Positions 34,434 to 43,888 of a DNA stretch of 60,166 nt are shown here, one piece after another; within the stretch, counting starts at the first letter, position 1, and each line of letters opens with the position of its first letter. Location: positions 1 to 60,166 of the forward strand of contig WALV01000043.1 in assembly GCA_015522645.1 (NCBI GenBank), written 5' to 3'. The position numbers and the translations under genes are program-made. The notes beneath the pieces were generated by a model. The model ran no database searches. It saw only the letters and a program-made list of their open reading frames with translations, and was not told the DNA's origin. Source of the DNA: Candidatus Tiamatella sp. Its GTDB lineage: Archaea; Thermoproteota; Thermoprotei_A; Sulfolobales; Acidilobaceae.

Positions 34434-35456
34434 CTATGCTCTTTTCACCCTGGGATCTAGATAGGTGTATAGAATGTCAAGGGCGAACCTTGTCAGGAGG
34501 TAAAGCAGTGTTGTAATATATGTGAGCTCTACGAGTACTGGTACATCATTGCTTTCTATTGCATCCCAATATAACCGTCCCATACCGAACCAATTGAACA
34601 CTAGTTCTGTGATTATAGCTCCGTTTACTACGCTAAGGACGAGGCTGAAAAGTACTATGGTAACAATTGGGGGTGCAGCCGCCCGTAGGACGTGTTTCAT
34701 TAGCACGTCATGCTCAGGGACGCCTTTTGCCCGGGCTACTGTAACGAAGTCTTCGTTAAATGTGTCGAGAAGTATGTTGCGCATTCTGAACGCTGAATCC
34801 CCTATGCTTAAAATCGTTACGGTTATGACAGGTAAAGCCATTCTTCTTAGTACGTCTACTATATTTGTCCAGTCTGTTTGAGCACCAGGCCCAGCAAATA
34901 TGTGCCATTTATAGGCGAATAAGTATATGAATACCATTGCAAGCCACCACCAAGGCATGCTAACGCCAAATACACTCCAAGTTATAACAGTGTTATCTAC
35001 CCTCCCGCCAGGGCTTCTAGCTGCGTATAATGCTAGTGGTAATGCAAATAGTAGTGTTAGAATGGAAGATGTGGTGAACAAAAGTATGGAAAACGGTATT
35101 CTTTCCCCTATTATATATAGCACTTTTCTACTTCCTTGATGCCAATACATGGATGTTAGTGTTGTTGAGTTTAGATCTGTAAATTTAAGAAGATCTATTG
35201 TATACTTTAGCGATAGAATATACCATGGTTTATTTAACCCTTGGGATTCTATGTATGTTTGCAGTCTCTCATTAACCCACTCCATTCTTTCTTGGGGAGT
35301 TAATCCTAGCTGGTTTTTTACCTGTTGTTGTAACGCCTGCTTATACTGGTTTATTTGTATTTGAGCCATGGGACCTGACGTCATAGCAGCAACTATAAAG
35401 GTTACCGCCACCAATACTATTAGTAGATTTACTGCTTTGATCACTAACCAGCGCAA
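34434..35456 (-). CDS. dppB: Peptide ABC transporter permease (DppB type)
   Basis: 340 aa with six predicted membrane helices. The N-terminal family motif with TM1 is VIKAVNLLIVLVAVTFIV, then a periplasmic-type loop with LNKPW. The EAA loop is FVTVARAKGVPEHDVLMKHVLRAA. It pairs with DppC. The TTG start at 35456 has GGTGAG about 6 nt upstream. It is the first gene of the transporter locus, which runs dppB, dppC, binding protein, dppD, dppF. Confidence 0.92.
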   Translation of the reverse strand: MRWLVIKAVNLLIVLVAVTFIVAAMTSGPMAQIQINQYKQALQQQVKNQLGLTPQERMEWVNERLQTYIESQGLNKPWYILSLKYTIDLLKFTDLNSTTLTSMYWHQGSRKVLYIIGERIPFSILLFTTSSILTLLFALPLALYAARSPGGRVDNTVITWSVFGVSMPWWWLAMVFIYLFAYKWHIFAGPGAQTDWTNIVDVLRRMALPVITVTILSIGDSAFRMRNILLDTFNEDFVTVARAKGVPEHDVLMKHVLRAAAPPIVTIVLFSLVLSVVNGAIITELVFNWFGMGRLYWDAIESNDVPVLVELTYITTLLYLLTRFALDILYTYLDPRVKRA

Positions 35457-35532
35457 TGCCTCTCACCGTTTAACGAGCATACCATTGGAAAGCACTGCCA
35501 GGGATTCCTTTTTTTGTTTTATGAATAGAGGT

Positions 35533-35542
35533 CTTATTAAAT
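35533..35542. promoter_or_regulatory. Shared TATA-like element between divergent genes
   Basis: CTTATTAAAT reads as a TATA-like box on both strands. It lies about 77 nt from the dppB start (minus) and 58 nt from the start at 35600 (plus). One near-symmetrical element may direct both transcripts. Confidence 0.4.
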
Positions 35543-35599
35543 CTACGTGCAAAAAACAAAACACGAATAGGGTGATTACGGGATAAAAGGTGTACCTGT

Positions 35600-36193
35600 A
35601 TGAAAATGGCTATAGCCACTCCTTTCTATGAGCTGGAATCAAATAGGACTAGAATCTACGGAGAAAATCATTTCATTACCTACCTAAACAATTCTCCTAA
35701 ACTCTTTACTCTTATTTATACAAGAGATTTAGGTTTTACTAATAAGCCCATGCCACAATTTCAGCCTCTTAAACCGGTATACGATAGCTCGTCATACCTA
35801 CAGTTTTTAGCTAAAGAAGTATCTAACTTATACAAGAATTACAGTGAACATATAGTTTCGTTTCCATCTTTTAAGGAAACACTCAGATATGTTTTAACGG
35901 TCATCATAGGATTTGGCAAGAAAGCTCCTAGGGCAAAAGTCAGTAAACATGATACAGAACTCTTTAATGCAATCTACTATGTGAAAGACGTCCTAAAACT
36001 GAATCCAGAAAGCAATTTTAGGGTATTAAGCATGAAATGGCTGAATCTCGAATTAACTCTAGATAACAATAAATTACATGCTACTATAATTCGAAATAAT
36101 AGGAAGAATGAGTACAGGATTCTGGAGCTTCTTTATGCTCAAGATACCATCCTTGGAGACTACTTGGCCAAACTAGTTAGTAGAAGGGTCTGA
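35600..36193 (+). CDS. Uncharacterised 197-aa protein
   Basis: No family recognised. It is soluble, basic and helix-rich in the middle (SYLQFLAKEVSNLYKNYSEHIV), with a beta-strand region near the end (LNLELTLDNNKLHATIIRNNRKNEYRIL). It has no cysteines, signal peptide or membrane helix. The ATG at 35600 is preceded by AAGGTG at 35587-35592. It is divergent from the peptide transporter and upstream of TBP. Codon use looks like its neighbours. A transporter-linked regulator is possible but unsupported. Confidence 0.6.
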   Translation: MKMAIATPFYELESNRTRIYGENHFITYLNNSPKLFTLIYTRDLGFTNKPMPQFQPLKPVYDSSSYLQFLAKEVSNLYKNYSEHIVSFPSFKETLRYVLTVIIGFGKKAPRAKVSKHDTELFNAIYYVKDVLKLNPESNFRVLSMKWLNLELTLDNNKLHATIIRNNRKNEYRILELLYAQDTILGDYLAKLVSRRV

Positions 36194-36325
36194 GTGAGTT
36201 GGTTGTCTTCATTTTAACATTACAGGCTGCCCGCCTCTTCATCCCCAATATAGTATATCGATAGTGAGGATTTTAATAGTCTTTTTAAATAGGGAGTTTA
36301 TTTTAGTTAGTGTTGGTGTACTGGC

Positions 36326-36916
36326 GTGGGAGAAGCGAAATTTGAGCCTCAAGTTCAAATCGAGAATATAGTTGCTACTGTTATACTTGAGCACGAGCTC
36401 GATCTGCAGCAAATTGAGTCGAAAATAGAAGATGTGGAGTATAACCCGGATAGGTTCCCGGGACTCATTTATAGGCTTCATGTGCCTAAAGTTACAGCAC
36501 TGATATTTAAGTCGGGTAAAATGGTTGTAACCGGCGCGAAGAGTGTGAATCAACTAGTGAATGCTGTAAAGATTATTATGAAGAACCTTAAAGAACGTGG
36601 AATATCTCTGCATGGAAGACCTAGGATTCAGGTTCAGAATATAGTTGCATCGGCGAACCTCGGCGTAGAAGTAGATTTGGAGAAGACTGCTCTTCTCATA
36701 GAAAACACTATGTATGAGCCGGAACAGTTCCCTGGATTGATATATAGGATGAAGGATCCTTATGTTGTACTTCTAATATTCAGTAGTGGTAGAATGGTGA
36801 TTACAGGTGCGAAAAGGGAAGAGGAAGTTTACCGGGCTGTAGAGAAGGTGTTCCAGACTCTGAAAGAGAGAGGTTGCATAAGGGAATACGTGTTCGAGGA
36901 AGAGGAATTCCTCTAA
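36326..36916 (+). CDS. tbp: TATA-box-binding protein (TBP)
   Basis: 196 aa with the two TBP repeats. Repeat 1 has [46 protein letters not shown]; repeat 2 has [43 protein letters not shown]. Together they form the DNA-binding saddle. The acidic C-terminal tail (FEEEEF) is typical of archaeal TBPs. It recruits TFB and RNA polymerase to promoters. The start is GTG at 36326. The end overlaps the phosphoesterase gene by 4 nt. Confidence 0.97.
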   Translation: MGEAKFEPQVQIENIVATVILEHELDLQQIESKIEDVEYNPDRFPGLIYRLHVPKVTALIFKSGKMVVTGAKSVNQLVNAVKIIMKNLKERGISLHGRPRIQVQNIVASANLGVEVDLEKTALLIENTMYEPEQFPGLIYRMKDPYVVLLIFSSGRMVITGAKREEEVYRAVEKVFQTLKERGCIREYVFEEEEFL

Positions 36917-37671
36917 GCCGTTATATATTCTTTTATATACCTCATTTCTGGCAGTTCCAAAGTTATATCCGCGTCAGAAATGAAAAGCCTAGCACGTTCA
37001 AGTATCCCGTATCTTTTTATTAACGGCGAGAGATATGCGTTTCTGTCCATGGATACAGGGTTGCCTGATTGGTATACTCCGAAGGCAGGCAATACTATTG
37101 CTTTGGTCTCGCAGCAGTCTAAAGGTATCGAGAGAAAAGCCGGGAATCTTGCAGTGGACATTCCGCCAAGTCTGATAACTACAACAGGGTGTTCATGACC
37201 CATAATCAGGTATTTGTATTTGCATATATCATCCTCGTTGGGGAGGATGTGGCCATGTATAACAGCTATAGAACTATCTACCTCGTATAATCCATCGATT
37301 AAAGCCACGTTGAGATTGGAGAGTAGTTTCTTTATGAAAGTATCATGGTTTCCCCTGACAAGGGCGATATCTCTAATACCGTATCCTCTTAAAGTACTGA
37401 CAAACTCCTCGATCTCGACTCTTTCTTGCCATGTCAAGGCCTCAAACTTATGCTTTATATCCCCTGCTATAACGATTTTATTCACAGAGTGCTGGCTAAC
37501 GATTTCATAGAGGTCCCTCAGGGCTTGTTTCAACTGAACTCTGGGGAGATAAACGCCTTCATCCTCGGCTTCACTCTCGTATCCCAAGTGTACATCAGCT
37601 ATTATCAGGGTATCATCGTAAATGAGACCCCTTTTCCCTTTGGGAATCTTGAATGTACTATCTACCTCCAC
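36913..37671 (-). CDS. Calcineurin-like metallophosphoesterase
   Basis: 252 aa with the full dinuclear-metal motif set: ADVHLGY (D26, H28), GDIKHKF, RGNHD, IHGH and GHEHP. It belongs to the archaeal group of ICC-like predicted phosphoesterases, some of which are nucleases or nucleotide phosphodiesterases. Substrate unknown. The probable GTG start at 37671 has GGGAGAG upstream. It is convergent with TBP, overlapping it by 4 nt. Confidence 0.85.
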   Translation of the reverse strand: MEVDSTFKIPKGKRGLIYDDTLIIADVHLGYESEAEDEGVYLPRVQLKQALRDLYEIVSQHSVNKIVIAGDIKHKFEALTWQERVEIEEFVSTLRGYGIRDIALVRGNHDTFIKKLLSNLNVALIDGLYEVDSSIAVIHGHILPNEDDICKYKYLIMGHEHPVVVIRLGGMSTARFPAFLSIPLDCCETKAIVLPAFGVYQSGNPVSMDRNAYLSPLIKRYGILERARLFISDADITLELPEMRYIKEYITA

Positions 37672-37769
37672 GGTCTCTCCCCCAACTTATTTGACTGGTC
37701 TAAAAGTAAAGTCGTTGTCGTGTAAAGACCGGAGTTAGTAGGGTATTAGGAGCCTTGTGGGCGGCGGGT

Positions 37770-37885
<116 letters not shown>

Positions 37886-37908
37886 CAGTGTGTTAGGTTA
37901 AAGTTTGG

Positions 37909-37922
37909 ATGCTTTAAAAATA
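37909..37922 (-). promoter_or_regulatory. TATA box of tRNA-Lys
   Basis: On the minus strand TATTTTTAAAG lies about 30-38 nt upstream of the tRNA 5' end at 37882, the normal archaeal distance. Confidence 0.5.
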
Positions 37923-37930
37923 TACTCCTG

Positions 37931-39292
37931 TTATTTCAAGAACTTCCCTGAGTACTTCTCTGTGAGTTCTAGGCTTACACTAGTATCAGCAAATAGTTTG
38001 GCAGCCCTCTCTATATCTACTGGTTCCACTTTCACTCTATCTTCCCTTTTTGCTAGTATTCTAGCAGGCTCCATTAATTGAACAGAGTATCTGAGGCTTT
38101 TCTCTAGTCCTATATTAGTTAGCATTTCAAGGGCTTCAATAGTCAATGGTATTCCTTCCTCATCCGACCTTATTTTAATGATCTCTTTCACATCTTCTTT
38201 CGAATAAGGCTCAGTTGGAATTATCAACAGTCTATCCAAGAGATCTAGAGGTATGCCATGAGGAGCCTCTACATCTGCTCCTCTTATTTTAGTTAAACCC
38301 CTATTAGTAGCTAGTATGAGTATAGGAGCCAGCTCCCCTTCAATAGCCCTGGTTAGGAAGCTGAATGCTTCCAAGTCAAGCATGTGTGCATCATCTATGA
38401 ATAAAACTCCCGGGACTATTTCTGCCCTGCCGTTTTCAACCATTTTCTTAACCTGCTCGTCCACGTTCTTCCTTATCTCAGGGCTGACTTCTCTTTCTGC
38501 TTCCAAGAAGCCGAAGAAGCTAGTGTAGGCAGCCCTCTGCATTACAGCTATCACGTCAAGATCGTTAAGAGTTACAGTATGCACTGTCTCCTTGACTTTC
38601 TTTACCGAGCCTTTAGGCATTTCAACGGCACGAGGACCACCTATATCGTACTCTTCTTTAGACTTCGACTGTACTCTCCCTAGTCTCCTAACATGCCCGG
38701 TTTCCTCGTCTATTTCAATGTAATCTCCTTCTTTTACACTGATTCTAAGTAACTGCTGGGCAACCTCCTCAGGGACTCTGAGTCTAGTCTCGTCGTCTTC
38801 CGTTTCTAGCGTTATTACCGCCCCAACGGGAATCTGAGCATAAGGCATAAACGGGTTCTTCTCGAATTGATAGGATACTTCCTTAACTGCCCCCTCATAG
38901 ACTTTTCTAGTCTCCCTTATCCTAACACCTATTGCCCTTCTTATTGCTTGCATTAGAAACTCTGTTTTCTTTACTTCACTACTATAGATTTCTGAGCCGC
39001 TAATAGCAACAAATGGAGTATCCTCGCCTAACTCCCTAGCTATGCCTATAGCAATGGCTGTTTTACCTGTTCCCGAGGGGCCTACAAATAATACGCCTCT
39101 ACCAGCCATTCTACCTTCCTTGACCATCTCTACTACTATACCAGCTGCCTCCCGTGCTTTTAACTGGCCTACAAGGCCATCCTTTACTTTAATAGCCCTC
39201 CCATTCTCATCTAACCCCAAACCTCTAATGTGGCTGTGTATACTAATTCTCTGCAATCTCGAAACCGGTTTCTCTATCTTAATTTCTACCAT
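37931..39292 (-). CDS. RuvBL/TIP49-type AAA+ ATPase
   Basis: 453 aa. Walker A is GPSGTGKT (71-78), Walker B is FIDDAHML (D300, D301), sensor 1 is ATNRG and an arginine finger region is in LLDRLLII. Between the Walker motifs lies an about 170-residue insertion with an OB-like domain, the hallmark of RuvBL1/2. Eukaryotic RuvBL proteins (first named TBP-interacting protein 49) act in chromatin remodelling and snoRNP assembly; the archaeal role is not known. The ATG at 39292 has GGTGATG upstream, and TTTTATAT (39320-39329) serves as TATA box. Confidence 0.93.
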   Translation of the reverse strand: MVEIKIEKPVSRLQRISIHSHIRGLGLDENGRAIKVKDGLVGQLKAREAAGIVVEMVKEGRMAGRGVLFVGPSGTGKTAIAIGIARELGEDTPFVAISGSEIYSSEVKKTEFLMQAIRRAIGVRIRETRKVYEGAVKEVSYQFEKNPFMPYAQIPVGAVITLETEDDETRLRVPEEVAQQLLRISVKEGDYIEIDEETGHVRRLGRVQSKSKEEYDIGGPRAVEMPKGSVKKVKETVHTVTLNDLDVIAVMQRAAYTSFFGFLEAEREVSPEIRKNVDEQVKKMVENGRAEIVPGVLFIDDAHMLDLEAFSFLTRAIEGELAPILILATNRGLTKIRGADVEAPHGIPLDLLDRLLIIPTEPYSKEDVKEIIKIRSDEEGIPLTIEALEMLTNIGLEKSLRYSVQLMEPARILAKREDRVKVEPVDIERAAKLFADTSVSLELTEKYSGKFLK

Positions 39293-39379
39293 GAATCATC
39301 ACCAAGTAAGTGCATCATAGATATAAAAGGAAATCAATCTTACCATCCTGAAAGACAATAATCCTTTTTATACAGTGTA

Positions 39380-39679
39380 ATGGTATCCCTTGTGGATACG
39401 GGTGATGGTGTAGTGGGAGGGAAGCATGGAAAATACATCTATATAAAGACCAGGAATAATGAGTATATAAAAGCCAGGGTTTTCAAAAATAGAGCAGATG
39501 ATGACCCGGAGAGATATTTGGTGACTGGCCCGAGGAGAAGTAATGCACCTCTTACATATCCTGTTATAGATATAGATGATTTACCTGCTGAGTTAAGAGA
39601 TAAGATTCTCGGTGAAAAACCTCCTGAAAAGGGAGAGGAGGAACTGGGAGAGCAGGAAGAGGAGTCTTCAGGATCTTGA
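39380..39679 (+). CDS. Small conserved-looking acidic protein
   Basis: 99 aa at most. An N-terminal beta-rich part (KHGKYIYIKTRNNEYIKARVFKNR, then DDDPERYLVTGPRR) precedes an acidic Glu-rich tail (EKGEEELGEQEEESSGS). I do not assign a family. The ATG at 39380 lies only about 8 nt after TTTTATAC. If that is the TATA box, translation may start at GTG 39392 on a leaderless message. It lies 18 nt before the glycosyltransferase gene. Confidence 0.6.
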   Translation: MVSLVDTGDGVVGGKHGKYIYIKTRNNEYIKARVFKNRADDDPERYLVTGPRRSNAPLTYPVIDIDDLPAELRDKILGEKPPEKGEEELGEQEEESSGS

Positions 39680-39697
39680 TAACCGGTTGAACTAGTA

Positions 39698-40780
39698 TTG
39701 ACGGAGAAGCTTGCTTGCGATTTATCAGTAGTTATACCTACATATAACGAAAAAGATAACATAAAGCTACTTCTATCGAGGATAACAGAGATCCTTGAGG
39801 GACATGGTTGCAAGGGATTTGAAATAATTGTTATAGACGATAACAGTCCAGATGGTACCTCAGAAATAGTAAAGGAGTTATCTCTAAAGGATAATAGAAT
39901 CAAGCTGATAGTTAGGACCAATGAAAGAGGCTTAGCCACAGCAGTAAAAGAAGGATTAAAACATGCCACTAAGAGTTATGTAGTAGTCATGGACGCTGAT
40001 TTCCAGCATCCCCCGGAACTGATACCGCGGCTTTATCAGAAAGCCTTAGAAGGATATGATGTCGTTGTAGCATCACGGTATGTGCTTGGGGGAGGAGTAG
40101 AAGGATGGAGCAATATTAGGTTACTTGCCAGTAAAGCTGGATGCCTTATAGCTAGGATGCTAGTTAGAGGGGCCCGGGAAGTAAGGGATAACATGTCTGG
40201 ATACTTCATCGTTAGAAAATCATCCATAGATATTGAACGGTTAAACCCTAGGGGCTATAAAATCCTCCTGGAAATCCTGGGGAGACACAATAACTTAAGG
40301 ATCTCAGAGATACCATACATTTTCAGAAACAGGCGGGCGGGGAAAAGCAAGATAAGTACTAATACATTAGTTGATTTCCTAATTCATGTTTTCAACGTAT
40401 CCGAGCCGCTTAAATTCGCGGCTGTCGGGGCTTCGGGTGTTTTGGTAAATCTGGGCATAATGTGGTTCCTTCTATACTATGGTGTATCAAAAGAGTTATC
40501 GAGTCTTACCGGCATAGAAGCTAGTATAATTAGCAACTTTATTTTAAATGATAAGTTCACTTTCCAGGCAAGGGAAGAGAAGAAGTATGGCTTCCTTGCG
40601 CGACTAATGTTTTATCATTTATCCTCCTCGGTTTCAGCGATAACAACCTTCTTAACTATGTTATTAACAACAGAGTACCTGGGAATCCACCCGGTTTTGG
40701 GTCAGTTTACAGGTATATTGTTGGGTTTCACGGCGAACTACCTGCTGAGTTCGAGGGTGGTATGGCTTGAAAAGCCTTGA
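39698..40780 (+). CDS. Dolichol-phosphate mannosyltransferase-like glycosyltransferase with GtrA domain
   Basis: 360 aa. Residues about 8-225 are a family 2 glycosyltransferase: VVIPTYNEKDNI, IVIDDNSPDGT, DADFQHPPE and RYVLGGGVEGW. The C-terminal about 130 residues form four membrane helices of the GtrA type (FAAVGASGVLVNLGIMWFLL onward). This fusion makes polyprenyl-phosphate sugars and probably moves them, feeding protein or lipid glycosylation. The TTG start at 39698 lacks a strong ribosome binding site. It overlaps the uracil-DNA glycosylase gene by 14 nt. Confidence 0.9.
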   Translation: MTEKLACDLSVVIPTYNEKDNIKLLLSRITEILEGHGCKGFEIIVIDDNSPDGTSEIVKELSLKDNRIKLIVRTNERGLATAVKEGLKHATKSYVVVMDADFQHPPELIPRLYQKALEGYDVVVASRYVLGGGVEGWSNIRLLASKAGCLIARMLVRGAREVRDNMSGYFIVRKSSIDIERLNPRGYKILLEILGRHNNLRISEIPYIFRNRRAGKSKISTNTLVDFLIHVFNVSEPLKFAAVGASGVLVNLGIMWFLLYYGVSKELSSLTGIEASIISNFILNDKFTFQAREEKKYGFLARLMFYHLSSSVSAITTFLTMLLTTEYLGIHPVLGQFTGILLGFTANYLLSSRVVWLEKP

Positions 40781-41411
40781 GGATGAGAGAATACTTGAAA
40801 TGAGTAGGCTTATAAGTGAGATTAAGAACTGCACTAGATGCTCTCTCTACAAATATAGAACCAATCCTGTGCCAGGCGAAGGCCCTCTCGATGCTAAGGT
40901 AATGTTTATAGGTGAAGCACCTGGTAGAAATGAAGACTTACAGGGAAGACCATTCGTAGGCAGAGCTGGTGAGCTTTTAGATTATTTAGTGGGATTAGCA
41001 GGACTAAAACGTGAAAATGTTTATATAACAAATGTTGTAAAATGCCGTCCTCCGAACAATAGGGACCCAAAGCCTGAAGAAATCCATGCATGTCTCCCAT
41101 ACTTAAAGAGGCAGATCAGGATAGTCCAGCCTAAAATAATTGTATGTCTAGGACGATTTGCTGGTTCCATAATATTTGGATTAGCACACCTTAAATGGAA
41201 TGGAATGTATCGCTCTCATGGAAAAGTGTATTCAGCCAACGTAGAGGGTGTTCCTGTTAAGCTTACAGCTACTTTTCACCCTGCATCGGCGTTCTACAAG
41301 ATAGAAGTACGGGAACTGCTTGAAGAGGATTTTGGGAGAATAATCAAAGGCCTAGTCAAAGAGTTAGCTGAACCAGAGAAGGATAGAAAGACCTTGCTAG
41401 ATTTCATGTGA
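40767..41411 (+). CDS. udg: Family 4 uracil-DNA glycosylase
   Basis: 214 aa. Motif 1 is GEAPGRNED (49-57) and motif 2 is FHPAS. Four cysteines (C22, C25, C93, C109) bind the 4Fe-4S cluster typical of thermophilic family 4 enzymes. It removes uracil from deaminated DNA. The last residues RKTLLDFM resemble a PCNA-interacting peptide and the C-terminus of the PolB here. The TTG start at 40767 has GGTGGT about 5 nt upstream. The 3' end overlaps the convergent protease gene by 8 nt. Confidence 0.94.
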   Translation: MKSLEDERILEMSRLISEIKNCTRCSLYKYRTNPVPGEGPLDAKVMFIGEAPGRNEDLQGRPFVGRAGELLDYLVGLAGLKRENVYITNVVKCRPPNNRDPKPEEIHACLPYLKRQIRIVQPKIIVCLGRFAGSIIFGLAHLKWNGMYRSHGKVYSANVEGVPVKLTATFHPASAFYKIEVRELLEEDFGRIIKGLVKELAEPEKDRKTLLDFM

Positions 41412-43290
41412 GCCTGGATTGCTCGATGCCCCGTAGTATTCTTCTATAGGAGTAGACTGATAGTAAATACCCGATAGAGATACCCAGGAACAATATGGAA
41501 ACCAGATAAGTTACTTGTATAGTGGATGGCGGGTTCTGAGAACTGTTAAGTAGTGTTTCATTACTCTCTTGTAGCAGTTGTGTAGAGTGGGATACTAGTA
41601 TCCAGAATATCGCTGATGATACCCCGTATGAAGTGATTCCTTGCGCTGTTTCTAGGTCTCCCATTTTTGTGAGTTCTTTTCCGTATTCTATGTAATCCAT
41701 TGTAAGGATAGAGGGATAGCCATACGCTAGTGCTCGCATTTCCAGGATGGTTGCAGTGTTTTCAAGTTCCTGTGTATAGCTTTTTACCCCTTGTAAATAC
41801 TGTAGACTCTCTGCTAAAGCGGTATCTACCATACCTGTAAACCTTGACAGTGAATCAGCCATAACTTCCATGGCCAAACCGAATGCAATAGTATCATTTC
41901 TATTAGCCCAATACTCTTGGGACATGCTGAGAAGCTCTTTGTCTCTATCAAGGCTCTTAAGTAACTGGTTCTTCAACTCGTCACTCAGCTTAGATTCTTT
42001 AATAAGTGACAACTGGTAATCAAGAGTGATCTGAGCGTAGTCTATATATGATTTTAATGCTTTATGTATATTGCTCTCAGATATTAAGGGTGGCTTGTTG
42101 CTTAACAGAATAGCTAACCTTGCCCAGTGTGAAACGCTTGTTAGTCTAGCTTTAAGATAACCTAGATTCCATGACTGAGCCAATGTATTCATTGAGGTAT
42201 ATGATTTCATTAATTGTAAGTATGTAGTATTGGCTTCCGCAAGCCTCGACGCTGCGACAGATTTCAACTCAAACTCCCATAACGTGTTGCCTCTTATTTT
42301 TCTAAGCATATCATTGAGATCAACCATAGATTCTTTTACTTTACCCAGTTCCTTTGACATAGTACTAACATTAGTTGACAAAATATAGAATTCATAGAAT
42401 GCTGTTGCATTTACTAGTGCCCTGAATGCAAGGCTGGCTGCTGAGTAAGGATATATTTTACCGTCATGTATAGTCTTGTTGGTTTCCTCTACTAGTGACA
42501 GTGTACTCTGGTAAAGTGGTCTATACTTACTAGCAAAATCTTTGGGCACGACTGTAATGTTCTTGTATGCCATATTTATCATACTAACAGCATCCTCCAT
42601 TGTACGAGTTTCATATTGCCTGGGAATCGAGATACCAATATTGTTTAATTGAAGCCCGAAAATAGTATTAGGGTCGTATCCAAGCATTCTCGATGCATTG
42701 AAGATACCTGTAACGAACACGGTTTCATTCCTATTGCTCTTGTCGACATCGCCTAAATTTGCTAGAGGAAGAAATAACTTATACCCAGATGCTTCCGCAG
42801 CCTTCAGTTTAATATCTACTCCTCCTATTGGAACGGCGGAAAAGTCAGGGCTTATCGCACCGGTTATTACATGGTCTAAACTTACATTGAACCCTTTCAA
42901 CAGCAAGTATGTAGTTAAAGCTATACCGAAACTAGCACTAGGCCCCTCGACAGAGTCTGATGTATGGAACTGGATTATAGCATTGAAATTCCTCCAATCA
43001 ACACCTGCAGCCGTACATGCTATGTAGAATGCTAGCTCACTACTGGTCTTAGTGGATGAGGATACACTACCGCCTGCTTGAACGTATACTTTCCCAACAC
43101 CTCTTTTTACAGTGATCGATATGTTAACAAGCTGCCCTTCGTGGCCCTCGACTGCTGGCGCTATAAACCAGCCAGTTCTAACTCTCTCATCACCGGGTAA
43201 AGCATCCGCTATATAAAACGTATTGGATATTATTACGACAACCAAAAACAATCCTATAGCTATTCTTAACGTTACAGAGTGCGCTTTCAA
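41404..43290 (-). CDS. Membrane-anchored Lon-like serine protease without ATPase domain
   Basis: 628 aa. An N-terminal signal or anchor (IAIGLFLVVVIISNTFYIA) leads to an S16 Lon-type protease domain: Ser118 in EGPSASFG and Lys161 in GGVDIKLKAAEASG, 43 residues apart, the spacing in Lon. About 400 mostly helical residues follow, then a C-terminal membrane helix (VTYLVSILFLGISIGYLLSVY). There is no AAA+ module. Archaeal proteins of this layout are predicted outward-facing proteases of unknown substrate. The TTG start at 43290 has GGAAGGGG upstream. Confidence 0.85.
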   Translation of the reverse strand: MKAHSVTLRIAIGLFLVVVIISNTFYIADALPGDERVRTGWFIAPAVEGHEGQLVNISITVKRGVGKVYVQAGGSVSSSTKTSSELAFYIACTAAGVDWRNFNAIIQFHTSDSVEGPSASFGIALTTYLLLKGFNVSLDHVITGAISPDFSAVPIGGVDIKLKAAEASGYKLFLPLANLGDVDKSNRNETVFVTGIFNASRMLGYDPNTIFGLQLNNIGISIPRQYETRTMEDAVSMINMAYKNITVVPKDFASKYRPLYQSTLSLVEETNKTIHDGKIYPYSAASLAFRALVNATAFYEFYILSTNVSTMSKELGKVKESMVDLNDMLRKIRGNTLWEFELKSVAASRLAEANTTYLQLMKSYTSMNTLAQSWNLGYLKARLTSVSHWARLAILLSNKPPLISESNIHKALKSYIDYAQITLDYQLSLIKESKLSDELKNQLLKSLDRDKELLSMSQEYWANRNDTIAFGLAMEVMADSLSRFTGMVDTALAESLQYLQGVKSYTQELENTATILEMRALAYGYPSILTMDYIEYGKELTKMGDLETAQGITSYGVSSAIFWILVSHSTQLLQESNETLLNSSQNPPSTIQVTYLVSILFLGISIGYLLSVYSYRRILRGIEQSRLT

Positions 43291-43388
43291 CTATTAAATC
43301 CCCTTCCAAAGTCCATATCTACATACTAAAGCTTCTTTATATAAAGAGCAATGTAATTAAACATTTAGATAGAAGTAGGGGTGTAAAA

Positions 43389-43868
43389 ATGTCTCAGCCT
43401 TCAAAGGGAACTAAAGACTTTAAACTAGTTACATTTAAAGTGGTAACGATTGATCAAGTGCTCAAAAATGAGAGACTAATGGGATTATTATACCTGTTAT
43501 CCAAGTTCAAGGAATTGAATGAGAAAACGATTTATCATTTAGTCCATGAAGTCCAAGAAAAAGGCCACAATCTCGGTTACAAATTCTTCGTAGTTGGGGG
43601 ACATCCAAACAGTAAGCAACTCAAAGATGACTTAGTTGCATTAATGTATGTTGACTTAATAGAGACCGAGCCGAGAACGAAGAAAGTTAAACTTACAGGC
43701 CAAGGCCTAGATGTTATCGAGAAATATGTAAAAGAGATGCCTACAGACAAGAAATCTCTAGTTGATAATATAATCGATGAAATAAAAAAGAAGATTATGG
43801 TCCTAGATAACGAAGTTGACCTAGAGATGACTCTTAGGAAAAATCGTAGGAGGGGTCGTAGGTTTTAG
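43389..43868 (+). CDS. Uncharacterised protein, possible winged helix
   Basis: 159 aa. Helices around LMGLLYLLSKFKELNEKTIYHLVHEVQEKG, then VGGHPNSKQLKDDLVALMYVDLIETEPRTKKVKLTGQGLDVIEKY resemble a winged-helix domain with a beta wing. The C-terminus is strongly basic (RKNRRRGRRF). It is the first gene of the long plus-strand array ending at eS27. A DNA- or RNA-binding role is plausible from fold pattern and charge, but no family is assigned. Confidence 0.65.
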   Translation: MSQPSKGTKDFKLVTFKVVTIDQVLKNERLMGLLYLLSKFKELNEKTIYHLVHEVQEKGHNLGYKFFVVGGHPNSKQLKDDLVALMYVDLIETEPRTKKVKLTGQGLDVIEKYVKEMPTDKKSLVDNIIDEIKKKIMVLDNEVDLEMTLRKNRRRGRRF

Positions 43869-43888
43869 AGAATAATGCTATCTATCCA

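Noticed and set aside
37426-37725. Plus-strand ORFs opposite the metallophosphoesterase
   Set aside because: They lie antisense to a gene with all five metal-binding motifs and show no ribosome binding site.
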